From NCBI GenBank assembly GCA_001953115.1, contig LSSL01002843.1:59715-123714 (forward strand): DNA of 64,000 bases. Reading direction: 5' to 3'. Of the stretch, positions 37,001 to 49,555 are shown piece after piece. A program made the position numbers and the translations under genes. Under the pieces are notes generated by a model that saw nothing but the letters and a program-made list of their open reading frames with translations, made no database searches and was not told where the DNA came from. Positions within the stretch are counted from its first letter, which is position 1; the number at the start of each line of letters is the position of its first letter. Source of the DNA: Smittium mucronatum (taxonomy: Eukaryota > Kickxellomycota > Harpellomycetes > Harpellales > Legeriomycetaceae).

Positions 37001-37905
37001 CTATTTTCCTTAATCTCCGAGTTTTTCCGATTATAAAATCTATTCTTATTATAATAAAAGCCTAAATCACATTTTACACTATAAATAATAGTAAAAAAAA
37101 TAATATTTTCAAATAAAATATATTCATATAAAAAAATGATAGAAATTTTTTAATCCATTTAGACGATTAAAGAACAATTTAAGCTAATTAATTTTTTTAG
37201 ATATTCCATAATATTTTTTTAACATAATATCTGAGATTATACAGAAATATTAAGCGCAGAAGATTATCATTTTTAATCAAATTTATTACATTGTGCGTTT
37301 TATAAACTTATTTGGGAAATTATTTAAACTTATAATTATCTTTCTTTAATTGTAATTATATCAAATTTTTTCATTGAAATTTTGAATAATAAATTAAAAT
37401 TTAACTAGAAAATAATATTTTTAGATTAAAAAAACCCTTAACATCCAACTAATTTGAGATTAAATTTCAAAATCAAGATTAATATTTTTTGGTTTATTTT
37501 GAAAATTAATAAATTATTATCTTTTTTTTCCCGGATTTTGAACATAAATTTAAAATTTATTGCTGTTTGAAGTTTTATAATTTCTAATGAAATTTAATTA
37601 ATGACTTTTTTTTTGAAATTAATCTTGCATACATTCATAGATGGTTGAATTTTTACAAATAATACTTGAAATTGAGGTAATGTTTTATCATTTTTGGTAA
37701 TAGTAAAATAATATAAGTTTATAAATTTAAACCTTGTGCAATTCACGAAATTCCTCTAATATATATGTATTGCTTATTTAACAGTTTTGTCCTTCAACGC
37801 CATGTTTAACATTTTTATGCGATGTTTTTTTTTAATTTTGCCAAGTTTTATTTTAATCTATTTTTTTTTTTTCATTAGTAGGTATATTAAAAAAATACAT
37901 ATAAT
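28030..37905. other. 10-kb AT desert without recognisable features
   Basis: Extremely AT-rich, mostly A and T homopolymers and TATA-like strings. There is no open frame of normal composition, no long repeat visible by eye and no RNA gene motif. It probably consists of mutated remains of old elements. Confidence 0.6.
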
Positions 37906-37911
37906 TATATT

Positions 37912-38701
37912 TTCGGAAGCGGGCACCCATAACAATTATTATATTAAAAATCCTTGCATCCAAACTGTTGCTGTGCAGCCAAATGTGAGGCAAAGCTATG
38001 CGCACTATTACTAGTGCACTCATTGATCTCGCCCATCAGAGACCTTAGGGTAGTTATTTCTTCCTAAATTAGCCTATCTAAACTTCACCCGTTGCTCCAT
38101 GTACTGAAAACACTAAGTTTTTGTACAACTCCCACGGTAGAAATAATAATCGGGAACCTTACCGGGGGGGGGAGGGTAAGGATCGGAACTTATCAAAATT
38201 CCAAGTAAAGAAGACAAAATATTTCCATAACTGGTTCTCCCGCCAAGTTGACATATATTCTAAGTCATCGCCTAAAGCAGGTACTTCTATAAAAAAATAT
38301 GCAAACACATCGCTATCTCTATCTTCCGTCCCCTCTATCCAAGAGTCAACCTCCTGGGAAAATCCATAAGGATAAGCAATGGGCTGAACCAGCTTAAGTT
38401 TGCGCATATCCATGTCCAAAGAAAATATAAGTTAATGCGTTCACTAAGAATAAAATAAAATAATAAACTGGACTAACTGGTAATGATTCCAGTCCATGCA
38501 TGTACTAAAATAATAATTAAAACCAACTTAAATAACACTTTTAAAACAAAACAGAATATTATAGAAATAATTATATTCAAAACTAAACTCAAAACAAACT
38601 ATACTATACTATAAATTGGCTAAAACAGTCCTCAAAAGTGCTAAGACTTTTTGATCCTAAAATTGGCATAGCTTCGCCTAGGATGAAAATGCGCACCTTA
38701 T
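37912..38701 (-). repeat. Copy A of an unclassified approximately 0.8-kb dispersed repeat
   Basis: Read on the minus strand, it follows the other two copies from ATAAGGTGCGCATTTTC through GAAGCTATGCC, AAGTCTTAGCAC, a TATAG run, GGACTGG..CCAG..GTCC, an ATG with the frame for AYPYGF, TACCGTGGG, and ends CGCTTCCGAA. The coding frame is intact for 86 codons (38419-38159), then breaks; relative to copy B the shift occurs around GACTTAGAATA. It carries a G9 run on the plus strand (38164-38172). Confidence 0.85.
38159..38419 (-). pseudogene. Truncated reading frame of repeat copy A (86 codons)
   Basis: Starts MDMDMRKLKLVQPIAYPYGF and matches the copy B frame over its first half (shared AYPYGF, then a V-D-S-W/M-G-A-W block, an E-D-x-D segment, F-I-E-(V/A)-x-x-x-(G)-D-D/G-D-L-E). 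After DLEY it leaves the copy B frame and ends at a Pro-rich, G/C-run-coded tail. The product is unknown, and no known domain is recognised. Confidence 0.5.
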
Positions 38702-41700
38702 CACTTTAAAATAAAAAAAAATCGTTCTATCAACTAAAGTTTGTCAAATAGAATACTAAACTTTTAAATAATACAGTGATGTAGCTTAATCATAAATAAA
38801 AACTCTATACAAATAAATAAAGTGCTTTAAGTTTATATTTGATCATTAGATTTTTAATAAGTACTGTCAAAATAATCTTATTACTAATTTCTAATAGTGT
38901 AAAAAAAGTGATGATCAATATACGCTACTAACAATAAAAAAAATCCTTATGCTCCCTTTTATTTAATAATTTTGTATAGAAACTACCCATGCAATAATTT
39001 TTGTTTATTCTTATTTAATTACGGAAAAATTAATGCCAAAAATTTGATTCATTTTTTTAAATTCTTTAAAGATTTTTTTATTAATACCTGAAAAAAAGTA
39101 TTATCTTTAATATCAAAAAAAAAAAATGAGACTAAATTTTTGATACTATTTTAGTATTCTCAAATTTTAAAAATTTATTTTTTGCGCGTATGAATATATT
39201 ATTAATATTGATTAAAATTCAAAATATTATCACATTTAGCACTTAATATTTGAATAAGCATAAGATAATTTTGATTTTATATTATTTCAAATTTATAAAA
39301 TTGTATAAAATTTCAAAAATTAATTAACCAGTAATATTATTATATAAGCTTCTGTATTTAAAACTCATATAATATTTTAATCTTATTTGAGAAAATTTTA
39401 ATAAAATTCCACAACTAAATTAAAAAATAAAGAATAAAGAATAAAATTGAGTTCAAAAGAAAACAAAACTTACAGAAAAAATTAAGATCGATACCGATTA
39501 TATACTCTGGAAGTTCAATATTTTTGTGTGAAATTTTCTTCATATCGTGAATTTCACTAGTGTTTTAATAAATATGATTATTCTATTTTATTCAGATTTT
39601 TTTCGATTATTTTATCGGAAAATTTAATAATATTCACATTTAAATTTTTTTTTTTTCAGGGGTTCAGAGAAATTTTTTAATAAAAATATCTTTTTTTCAT
39701 ATATTTAAGTTTTTAGCATATATAATTTGATAAATTTACAATACTTTTTATATAATTAGTTTTTATATATTCAAATTCTAGAAAAAAAAATAATATAATA
39801 AAAGAAAGCAAAAATATTTCATAAAAATTCTAAATTGTGTAATATAAATTTATACTTTAGATATTCGAAAAATAATTTTGCTGTATTTTGTGGAAAATTA
39901 TCAGAAAGAGATCAGTATAAATCATATACAAATGAGGTACACATTTCTTGATTTGTTAAAAATTTTTTTTTTTTTTTAAAATTATAAAAATTAATAGATT
40001 TATACATTATAATATATGTGTCAAATAAAATCAAATAAAATTATCTTAAATATATGAAATTTTAATTAAACTGAACCCCACTTAATTTATATACAATTCT
40101 ATTCAGATACTAAAAATTTACTAATAGTTAAATTTGATAAATATTTATTCATATTATTTGCTTAATATCTTAAAAAGTGACATAAACATAAGAAAATACG
40201 CAAATTTTAAATGAATAAATATACTATCATATTTTTTATAAAATTCTAAAAATTAATCATGAAATATCATAATATTATTAATTTAAATATGATTTTATAT
40301 TTTTAACTGTTTTTTGATCCCTGGATATATTTTTACATCAATAAAATTATATTTATTAACTCATTTATAAGTTTTTTTGAATATGAAGACTCTTAATAAC
40401 GATTTTCACTTTATTTTAATCTTTTTTGTATGTAGCTACTTTTTGATATACAATTAAAACTTAAAATATTATTTTACTTTTAGTTAAAAGTGGAAATAAA
40501 AAAAACAATGAAGATAGATAAAAGAAAAATTTTTTTGGAATCCCTGTTATAAACATCACATGAAATTCCTTATGGTTCTTTTTCAAATCCAAATCAATAA
40601 AAACATTTTTTAGAGTTGAATTATTATTTCTTTGGGCCGAAATTTTTTTATTTTTTATTTCTTATGGCTGAGTAGTTTTAAAAATACAGAAATCAGAATA
40701 CTTATATATATGCTACAAATTAAGGAAGAAATTAACAGATTTAATTTAATATATTGAAAAAAGAATTTTTACCAAGTATGATTTACTCATGCAAATGAAA
40801 GCTACCTGAATTAGTTAAAACAAAAAAATATAGAATAATTGTGTCGATTTTTCGATAAGAAAAAATTTTTAGTGTATAAAAGTGATTTATTGAATAAATA
40901 TATTAAATATGTAGAAATTTATGTACTGTTTTTTAATTTGATTTCCGATAGTAATTATTTCGATGAATTAGGTTTTTTAAAAAAAAATTCTTAATGGATT
41001 TGAAGCAAAATAAAAAGAGCTACAATTAATAAATATGGTATTTAAAATAAATCATATTGGTCTATAAAAGATGTTTAACATATTAGTTTATAATTAATTT
41101 TTTTAAATATAATATTTTTAGAATATTTTTATATATTTTACAATTGCTAATTGATAATTTAATATATATTTCATCATTAAATTAATGTAAATTTTTAAAA
41201 CTTGGTCTTTAATTAATAATTTTAATAAGCAACAATTTCCAAAAAATAAATAAAGTAATATTTCATCAAAAAAAAACAACTCGTTTATTCATAATCCATT
41301 AAGCAGAAGGTGTGGATATAAAATATCGAAATTCAGTAAAAATTGGACCCAAAAAATAGTGAAAAAAAACAACTTTTATCTTGATATTACTGAGTTAATT
41401 TTTAAATAGGATCTTTTTTTTAGAAAATAAATTATTTTTTTAGAAATTTAAGGATATATTTGATTTTGATTTTTAACATTGAGAGCTATTTATTCTAGTT
41501 GAATGATAACTAACTGTATTTTTTTAATACTTCAGGATGGATTATTTTAATTACTTTATAAATTTATTTGGCTAAAAAACTAATAAATCCATGTCTATTT
41601 ATTTTGAGAGCTAGGATTAGATAATTACTATTATTTTATATAATAATTGAGAAGAAAATAATCGTGTGAATTTTATTAATGAATAAAATAAGTTTCTATC

Positions 41701-44700
41701 ATAATTAGGGAACTTATCGACCTTTTTTGCTATTAATCACATTACTTAGGCATTAGAATTTTATTTTCAAGTCTTATCCTAATATCTATGAATTTTTTTT
41801 TATTATTTGTACTAAATAATATCAATCCTTAGTCTACCATTTAACAAAATTTTATAATATTTAATGTTGTTGTTTGAAGCTAGAGATAAATATTAACCCC
41901 GAGGACTTTTTTAAATTACGAGAAAGCTTTTATTAATCCCTTCTATTCCAAATAAAAATTTAAAGCTTGTTAAACATTTTTTTTTGAAAAAGAACTATTT
42001 TTTTTATTAAAAATTTTATTTTTATGTTTTCCTTGGTTTATTTTATTCATATTATAAACAAGAGTTTAAAAGGATAATTCTTTTAATGACCAGAAATTTA
42101 TTTTCCTAAATAAAAATTGGATAAAATGATGCTCCATCATTTTACTTAATAAGTACAGAAAAATGTGATAAACTAATTGATTTTCATAATTTTTACAAAA
42201 GCTATTTGTCTTTTTATTTATTATTTTAGAATACTTTTATATTTAATCTTACTTTAATAGTTGAATATTAATATAGTTAAAAAAGCGTATAAAATAAAAT
42301 TAATTTATCTGTTTCTAAAGAAAATAATCTAAGTAAGCATTTCTTTATTCAGAATTTCACATATTTTTATTCTTTTCATTTTAATTTAAATTATATTCTT
42401 AGACCAAAATTTTTTTTCCGTTAATTGGTGGGAGATTATGATAACAATTTTAAAAAATTTTAGACAAAAAGATATATTTAGAATAGTATGTCATTTTTAA
42501 ATACAATGTGTTTCTATTTAAGGCCAACTTCATCACTTCATAGAAAATTCATTATTAATCTAATGGGGTATTATTTTATTTTTTTCTTAAATTTATTTTT
42601 ACATATATTACATTGTAAAAAAAAAAAGGAATTTTCGATGCTTTACCTTGATTATTTTTTAATATTCAGTTCAAATGCTTATTATTAGCAAATATAGTAA
42701 CTTTTAAATTAAATGTTAATATTTTTATGTACATTTAATAAACATAATTACTATATTGGTATCCAATTTTTGAGCCAAATTGAAAAAAAATTCTCTATGA
42801 TAACATCAGTTTAATTTTTTATATTTAATAATTTTAATAAGGTTAAAAGTATTTGTACAAAATGTTATGCAAAAATACACAAATTTTGCTAATATCGAAT
42901 GAAATTTGTATAAGTACTCAATAATTCTTCAAATTACTTTGTTATAAATAAAACAAATTGCAAGTTTTTTTTCATCGTATATAAATAATTTAAAATTTTT
43001 ATGCTACCAAAGTGGACTGAATACAAATTTAAGCTAAATAGTTAATTTGAATTATTAAAAATGTTATGTAACTCTTTTGTATAAACGAGACAAAAAAAAT
43101 CATAATTTTTCAATAATATCTAAAAAATAAAAAAAGTTGTAACATTGTTAACATGAATTTTAAAAATAATAATCCTTATAAAGAAAGTTGAAGAGAATTT
43201 CAGTTTAATCATCCTTGAGCAATTGGTTCCTCTTTTTAATACATCTTCTTTTGAAGAAATCAAAATTAATATATGATAAAATAATTATTATTAGAAAGGT
43301 ATTTTATTAAGGATTTATGTAAAAAAACTATTTTAAAAAAAGATTATAAAGCACGTTAAAAAACAAATTTAAATATAACTCGATATATTTAACCTAAATT
43401 AAAATGAAAATAAATAGATTTTCTTATAAACATAAAATCTCTTATAAGTTTTATATGGTTATAATCGTCATGTTTTTGTGATAATTATTTGGCGGATTTT
43501 TTTTCTTTGTGATTGCGCTCAAATTTTTTGAATACTGATATTGAATAATAAAAGATTATTTTTTTCTAGTGTGATCTTTTAAATATCCAAAAAAAATTTC
43601 ACGAAATCAATATTTCAATGATAACATTTGAATTCTGTTATAAAAATAAAAATTCATAATTAGGTATTTGTTTTTAAATCTAAAAAATAATTAATCTAAT
43701 TAGCGATTTTTTTTTAAAGCGTTAATATAAATCAAAAAATTAAGTGCAATATTTCTCGTGCTAAATACATAATTAAATTAAGCTATATGTATATTTTTTA
43801 TCTTAGGGATAATATTATATTAAAATATTTTTATTAATTTAACCAATATTAATATACTTAATTAATCACCCTACATTCATAACATGATAGTAAAATAAAG
43901 TTTAGACCTATAGATTATTTATTTTATTTTGTAATTTTATTTATTCAATGTAAATTTTTACTATAAATTTTTTTATTAGATTAAATTAATGGGAAGTATC
44001 TAATTGAGTTTGTTTGAAAATTCTATTTAAATAAATATTTTTGTTTTACATGGTTTCAATAAAATTTTAAAAGTTTTTATCATATTTTAATAATGTTATC
44101 AATAATTTTATCCAATTAAAATACTTTTAACTGCCACATATGCTCTAAATCATGAAAAAAAAATCACATTCATATAGGAGTCACATCCGTATACAGCATT
44201 CACAAGAATAAAAACATATACATACAGATATAAATACCTTTAAAAATACAAAATATTATATTATTGGATTTCGGTCATTGAAAAATACATGAATTTACCT
44301 TAAAAAATTTTTTATTCGCATTTATTTATACTGCTATATGACTCAAAAAAAAATTTAACGCCTAAAGAGAGGTGTTTTTTGGAAAGAAATTTAGCTTAAA
44401 AGATGTGAATTTTTCAATAATTTCTTATTTTAGTTATAATGATAGATTCATTAAATAAATTATATATTTTTTTAAATTAATATATAATGTCATTTTTTTA
44501 TTTAAAACTAATTTGATTTTTATGTAAAATTCATTAAAATAACTAATACATTTATAATACACCAAAAAAAACAAGTGGCTTTTTTTTGTATATTTATAAG
44601 TACATTAATTAATTTTATTTTTTCAAAAAAAAATTTTATATATTTAATGAAATTTTTGTAATTTTTTAATAATTAGTGAAATTTTACACTATTTATCGAT

Positions 44701-47700
44701 AGATGATTTTAAGCTGTTTTCAAAAAACTATTAATATTTGAAAGCAAACATTTTTAATTGTAGTAAGATGGATTAAAAATTCCTTGAATTTATCATTGAA
44801 AAAAATTAAATTAAATTAAATTAAATTAAAAGTTGAATTATGAAGCTCAATTTATAATTTTCAGAATCTTAACTATAAAATACCCAAAATATCTAAATCT
44901 TGTATTATTTTTTTCTACGATTAATTTTTAAATAAGAAATAATTATTTTAAAAAATAAATACCATTTTTTAAAGAATCTGTATAAATTTAAAATAAAAAT
45001 AATTGTAATAAAACATTAAAAAGTTAAATAAAAATATCTTGAATTTATAAATAATATTTTATTCGATGTGTTTTTTTATAGTTAGATTTCAAAAAATGAC
45101 TTTCCATCTAATCAAATAAAAAATGAAAACTGGAACGATTACAGCTGTATATAAAAACAAATTATCCAAATACAAATGTCAAAATATACATTATATATTT
45201 TTTTACAAAACATTTATTAAAAAAAAAGTTTCAATTTTCTAACTTCATATTAAATGTGTAATATAAAGCAGTCTTATTGATAAGTTATATTTAATTAATT
45301 ATAATCCAACGTGAGATTTGGCCATTTAAGGAGTCATTTTTCTGTCAGACGATATCAAATTCATAATATTTGGATTTACAACATGATAATCCCATGAAAT
45401 GGTAGTAAATTATAATAAAGCTTATTTAAATTTTACCTAAAAATGATAATCCATAATTAAAATAAAAAAAATGACTTTTTATTTACAAAAGGTTTAATTA
45501 AAAAAAATTATAAATAGGATAAAATCATTTTTAAATTGAAAATTATCTTGACTAAATTTTTTACAATAAAAAATCAGACGATATTATTGTTCAGATTCAA
45601 TTTTTTTGAGTGGAATTTCCATATTAAGACATAATTTTTTATTTAGATAATATTCTAAGTTTGATGGCAAATAAAAAAAATTAAAAGTTTATATAAAAAT
45701 TTCATTTATTGGAAAACCTTAAAAATTTTCAGTTAAAATAAATGTCGAAAATTGTAATTTACATTAATCAAACCAAACTGATAAAGAAGGAAAAAAAAAT
45801 GTTTATGTAAGAGGAAAATATAAAAGAAAGTTCAAAAATGTTAGTATATTAGTATTAAAATCTACTAAAGACGGTGATTACTAATCAAATTTTATTGGTA
45901 AGAACCAAGTTTAGAATTGACTTAGCAAAGTTAGGTTATATCTTTTTCTGAGTTTTCCAGACTATATTTAGCTCAGATATGGTTCTGAAACATTTTTAAA
46001 GACCCTTGAGTTATTTTACTATTCATATAAAGTTATTTTGCTGCGTACTTAAACAAAATAACCAATATTTTTTTTTAAAAAAAAATTCAACCTTCGAGTT
46101 TATTTTTAAACTATTAGTAAAAATTTAATTTTCAAAATCCATACTATAATAGATAAAAAAAAGTGTAATTTAGAGCTAATTAAGTTGATAATAGGCGATA
46201 GATAATTTAAATCTTATTTAAACTATATCATATATTGGCAAAGGGAAATTTATAATTTAAAATATAAAAAAAACATAATTTTTTCTTGAAAAGAAAAAGG
46301 TTAGATTTGAATATGGTAAAAAGACAATCATTTAATTAAATAAATAAATAGACCCAAAAATTTGCATAATTGGTGGAGTTTTTTTATTAGGATTAATAAA
46401 TGCAGCAAAAAAATTAGAGGCCACAAGATTGCTTCCTGAAATTATTGGATAGAATATTTGATTTACGGCGCCATGCGTTTTGATGTAGGTCAACATATTT
46501 GGCCATTTATATAAAAATTCTCCTTTTCAAAGAAAAGTTTAAGATGCAATAAATTTTTTTCAGAGGGTTAATCTTTGCCTTATTTATAATTCTCATAATC
46601 CCAATTTAAAGGGAACGATTGATGAAAATTACAGTATGAAAATTAAATTAAAATTAATTTAAGTATATCATATACTTAACTATGAAGGTCCAGAGATGCA
46701 TAACTCCCAAGTTTAATGGGTCAAAGGTTCATCTATTTAAAAATAAATGATTCCGTAGACGCAATCGCTTCTGAAAAATGAAAAAATTTATTGAGCACAC
46801 AACTAAAAATTGATAGCGGGAAATTAAAGCTTGAAGGATATGTATTTCGTAGCTTAGGAATTTTTTTTTTTTTTGGTATTTTAACGGACTCTTATAGTTT
46901 AATTAACTGGTTTAACTCGTAGAAAGTTATTATTTTGACTTTTATTCAAATTTATTTAATTAAAATAAAACATATTTTTAATCATACTGGATATTTATAA
47001 TAATCATTGAGTATATTATTTAGCATCCATTTATGATTATTCATTGATTAAGATGTGTAAGTGTGTATTATGGTAAAAGAAATCGCATATATTTGAAATT
47101 TGAGGGTAATCATTCACGATATTTGAAAAAAATCCTTGTAAAAATAGGGCTTTACATTAAGTGATTATTTTATAAAACTTTAGATACTGATTGAAAAAAA
47201 ATAATTTAAAAGATGGTAATTATTACAATTAAAGTTAAGTTTTGGCCAGATGTTGACCACAATTCTAGGTTTAAATGAATTTTTATATATTATTTTGAAT
47301 AATTTATAGCCAAAAGCATAGATATTCAGCAAATAGCTGGAGCTCAAAAGAAAATTTCGTTTACGTTCAGATTACGGAAACAATAACGATTATTAAATAG
47401 ATAAACCAATATAATATGCAGATTTTTTTCCATTCTAGTAATTTTTATATATACTGTTTGTTAAATATGAAACTAATTAAAATGCAAACAATAATGGCTA
47501 TTAAATAAACATATTGATTTATAAATATTTTAGGATTTTCTTTTTTTCGAAATAATTACTAATTAACCTATGTCAAGACATGAAGTTTTAGTCATTTTTT
47601 TCCAAAATATGAAAATGTTATTAGTTAAATAAAGAATAATCATCGCACAAAAAAGATTCCCAATAATCAAAAATTTATTCAAATAATATAGAGATTTAAT

Positions 47701-48270
47701 AAAAGAAGTTTTTATTTTCAAAAAATTTACTGTAAATTACATACAAATAAATAGCTTATTATTGCTATTTTTGACACCAATTTTCCAACTGTTATAAAGG
47801 TGATTAATACAATGCTAACAGTCCAATTTGTTCTTTATAAAAAATTTTTTATAGAAAAAAATATCTTATCCGGGAATTATTCCTAATAAAACCCCCAAAA
47901 TTGAAATTTTTAATAATGAAAAAGGAATCGTTTTTATTTCTGATTGTAAAATTTCATTATGTTACCCCCTATACTTGATTTTGATTCTTACAAAACTGCT
48001 CGTTTTATTTTTGATGTAAAGCTTCTCGAAGACGAAAAGTACTGATAATTAAAACTTAATATAATCTCATTGACTTGATATATAATAAAACAATAATTCT
48101 TTAATTGTACTTTAATCAAAAAATTATTCATTAACTGGAATATAATCAAATCTTTAGGCTAAAAAAAAGAAATAACTATGCATAAATGTGATTATACAAT
48201 GCATAAAAATTTATTTTGTTATCTAAACTGGTTTAATTTGATCATATAGATTGTAATTAGTAGTAAAGCG
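38702..48270. other. 9.5-kb AT desert; one (TAAAT)n run
   Basis: No recognisable gene. The frame at 42488-42688 is chance-like. An AAATT pentanucleotide run lies at about 44803-44830. Around 46320-46900 the composition is slightly less AT-biased, with short protein-like plus-strand pieces (CIIGGVFLLGLINAAKKLE near 46370), but these are too broken to identify. Confidence 0.55.
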
Positions 48271-49070
48271 ATAGGACGAGCATTTTCGTCCTAAGTGAAG
48301 CTACGCCCTTTATGTAGTCCAAAAGTCTTAGCAAGCTTGAGGACTGTTTTTGGTGTTAAGTTATCCTTATAGTATAGTCTAGTTAGTTTGTCGTTTAAAT
48401 TTTAATAAAAGTATTTTATATATTATGTGTTTTTTTACCATTGTTTAATTTTTAGTAGTTTATCTTTTTATTGTTTTCGTGGACTTGGATCATTACCAGT
48501 GGGTCCGTTTTATATTTTAGTTAATTTTATAGTTCGCTTAGTGAAGGCATTAGCTTATATAGTGCTATGGATACGGTTATGAGAAACCATGAGTTAGTAG
48601 AGTCCGGTGCTTATCCTTATGGGTTTGCCCCGGAGATGGGCGCTTGGCGAGAGGTAGCGGAAGATATAGATATTGAGGCCTCAAACTCGATCTTTATTGA
48701 AGCCCTTGATTCGAGTGGAGACTTAGAACCATCGGTCAACTTGGAGGGGGGATCAGTTATAGAAGGTCTTGTATCTTCTTTACTGGGGCTTTTGCTAGGT
48801 TCCTGTCCCAACTTCCAGGTAAGGTATTCGCCTATTATCCCTACCGTGGGGGCTGTGCAAACACTTAGTTTTGTGAGTACAGGTAGCGCCAGGCGGAGTG
48901 TGGATAGGCGGAGCAAAGGAGCAATATCTGCCCTAAAGTATCTGCCGGGTGAAGGCGAGGAGTACGCTAGTAATAGTGTTCTCGATGTTTCCTCACCTTT
49001 AGCTGCACAAAAACAGTTTAGAAGCGAGGATTTATACCAGTCTAACTGGTATAGGGGATTTGCTTCCAAC
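48271..49070 (+). repeat. Copy B of the approximately 0.8-kb repeat, best preserved
   Basis: Begins ATAGGACGAGCATTTTCGTCC and ends GCTTCCAAC. The 5' end folds as a 6-bp hairpin (GGACGA/TCGTCC, 48274-48291). A conserved GGAC..TGG..CCA..GTCC hairpin lies at 48481-48506, upstream of the ORF. A 3' hairpin ATACCAGT-CTA-ACTGGTAT lies at 49034-49052, 18 bp before the end. Short inverted ends are best seen in copy C. AGTAGT occurs at 48259-48264 and 49071-49076 and may be a target duplication. It is the most GC-rich stretch of the right half of the window, hence probably the youngest insertion. Confidence 0.85.
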
Positions 49071-49085
49071 AGTAGTTTTTTTTGA
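48567..49085 (+). CDS. Uncharacterised 172-codon ORF carried by repeat copy B
   Basis: The frame opens MDTVMRNHELVESGAYPYGF and continues with an acidic middle (EVAEDIDIEAS, SIFIEALDSSGDLE), a short Leu-rich stretch (LVSSLLGLLLGSC), a conserved SPIIPTVGAVQ block and a basic segment (SARRSVDRRSKGA). The N terminus (AYPYGF) is shared with copy A and the SPIIPTVGAVQ block with copy C, so the frame appears ancestral to the family. The stop codon at 49083-49085 lies in flanking DNA, about 13 bp past the repeat end, so the original protein continued into another part of a larger element or was joined by splicing. A GTAAGG donor-like hexamer occurs at about 48820, in all but copy C. No known domain is recognised; a retroelement leader or gag-like protein is the main guess. 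Confidence 0.45.
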   Translation: MDTVMRNHELVESGAYPYGFAPEMGAWREVAEDIDIEASNSIFIEALDSSGDLEPSVNLEGGSVIEGLVSSLLGLLLGSCPNFQVRYSPIIPTVGAVQTLSFVSTGSARRSVDRRSKGAISALKYLPGEGEEYASNSVLDVSSPLAAQKQFRSEDLYQSNWYRGFASNSSFF

Positions 49086-49555
49086 AATCTTATTGGTGAA
49101 TAGAAATTTAGTCTTTAATAGTACTTTAATGCATTCAATATACCAAAAAGTAAGAATTTTTTTATTGATTTTAAATGATTAAATAAATCCTTAAATAAAA
49201 ATTTGTTTTTCAAAATTTGTCAAATTTGGTCAACTAGCATATTAATGAAAGTTAGTTTTATTTTTTTTAAAATTTTATTCAAATTATCACATTAATTGGA
49301 TATAGATATACATATCATTATTAAATTATATGATTTATAATCTGAATAAAGAAGACTAAAATAATCATTAATAATAAGTATTATGAAATCAAATTATTAT
49401 AATGTATCTATAAAAGTCACGCATTCTGCTATTTTAACTGTTTATGTAAATTTGAATTTTCGGTTTTATAAACATACCTGTATTTATTTAAAGTAGCTAA
49501 AATAATTTTTCTAAAAAAATTTATGTTATCATTAATAGAACAATGTATTAAAATG

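Noticed and set aside
37787..38369. Plus-strand frames at 37787-38014 and 38121-38369
   Set aside because: The second is antisense to the copy A reading frame and the first straddles the repeat border with a Phe/Ile-rich chance sequence.
48617..49069. Minus-strand 150-codon frame across repeat copy B
   Set aside because: Antisense of the conserved plus-strand frame; copies A and C do not preserve it.
48271..49070. Helitron identity for the 0.8-kb repeat because of its 3' hairpin
   Set aside because: No 5' TC and 3' CTRR termini at the proper distance from the hairpin, and the ends are inverted copies, which Helitrons lack.
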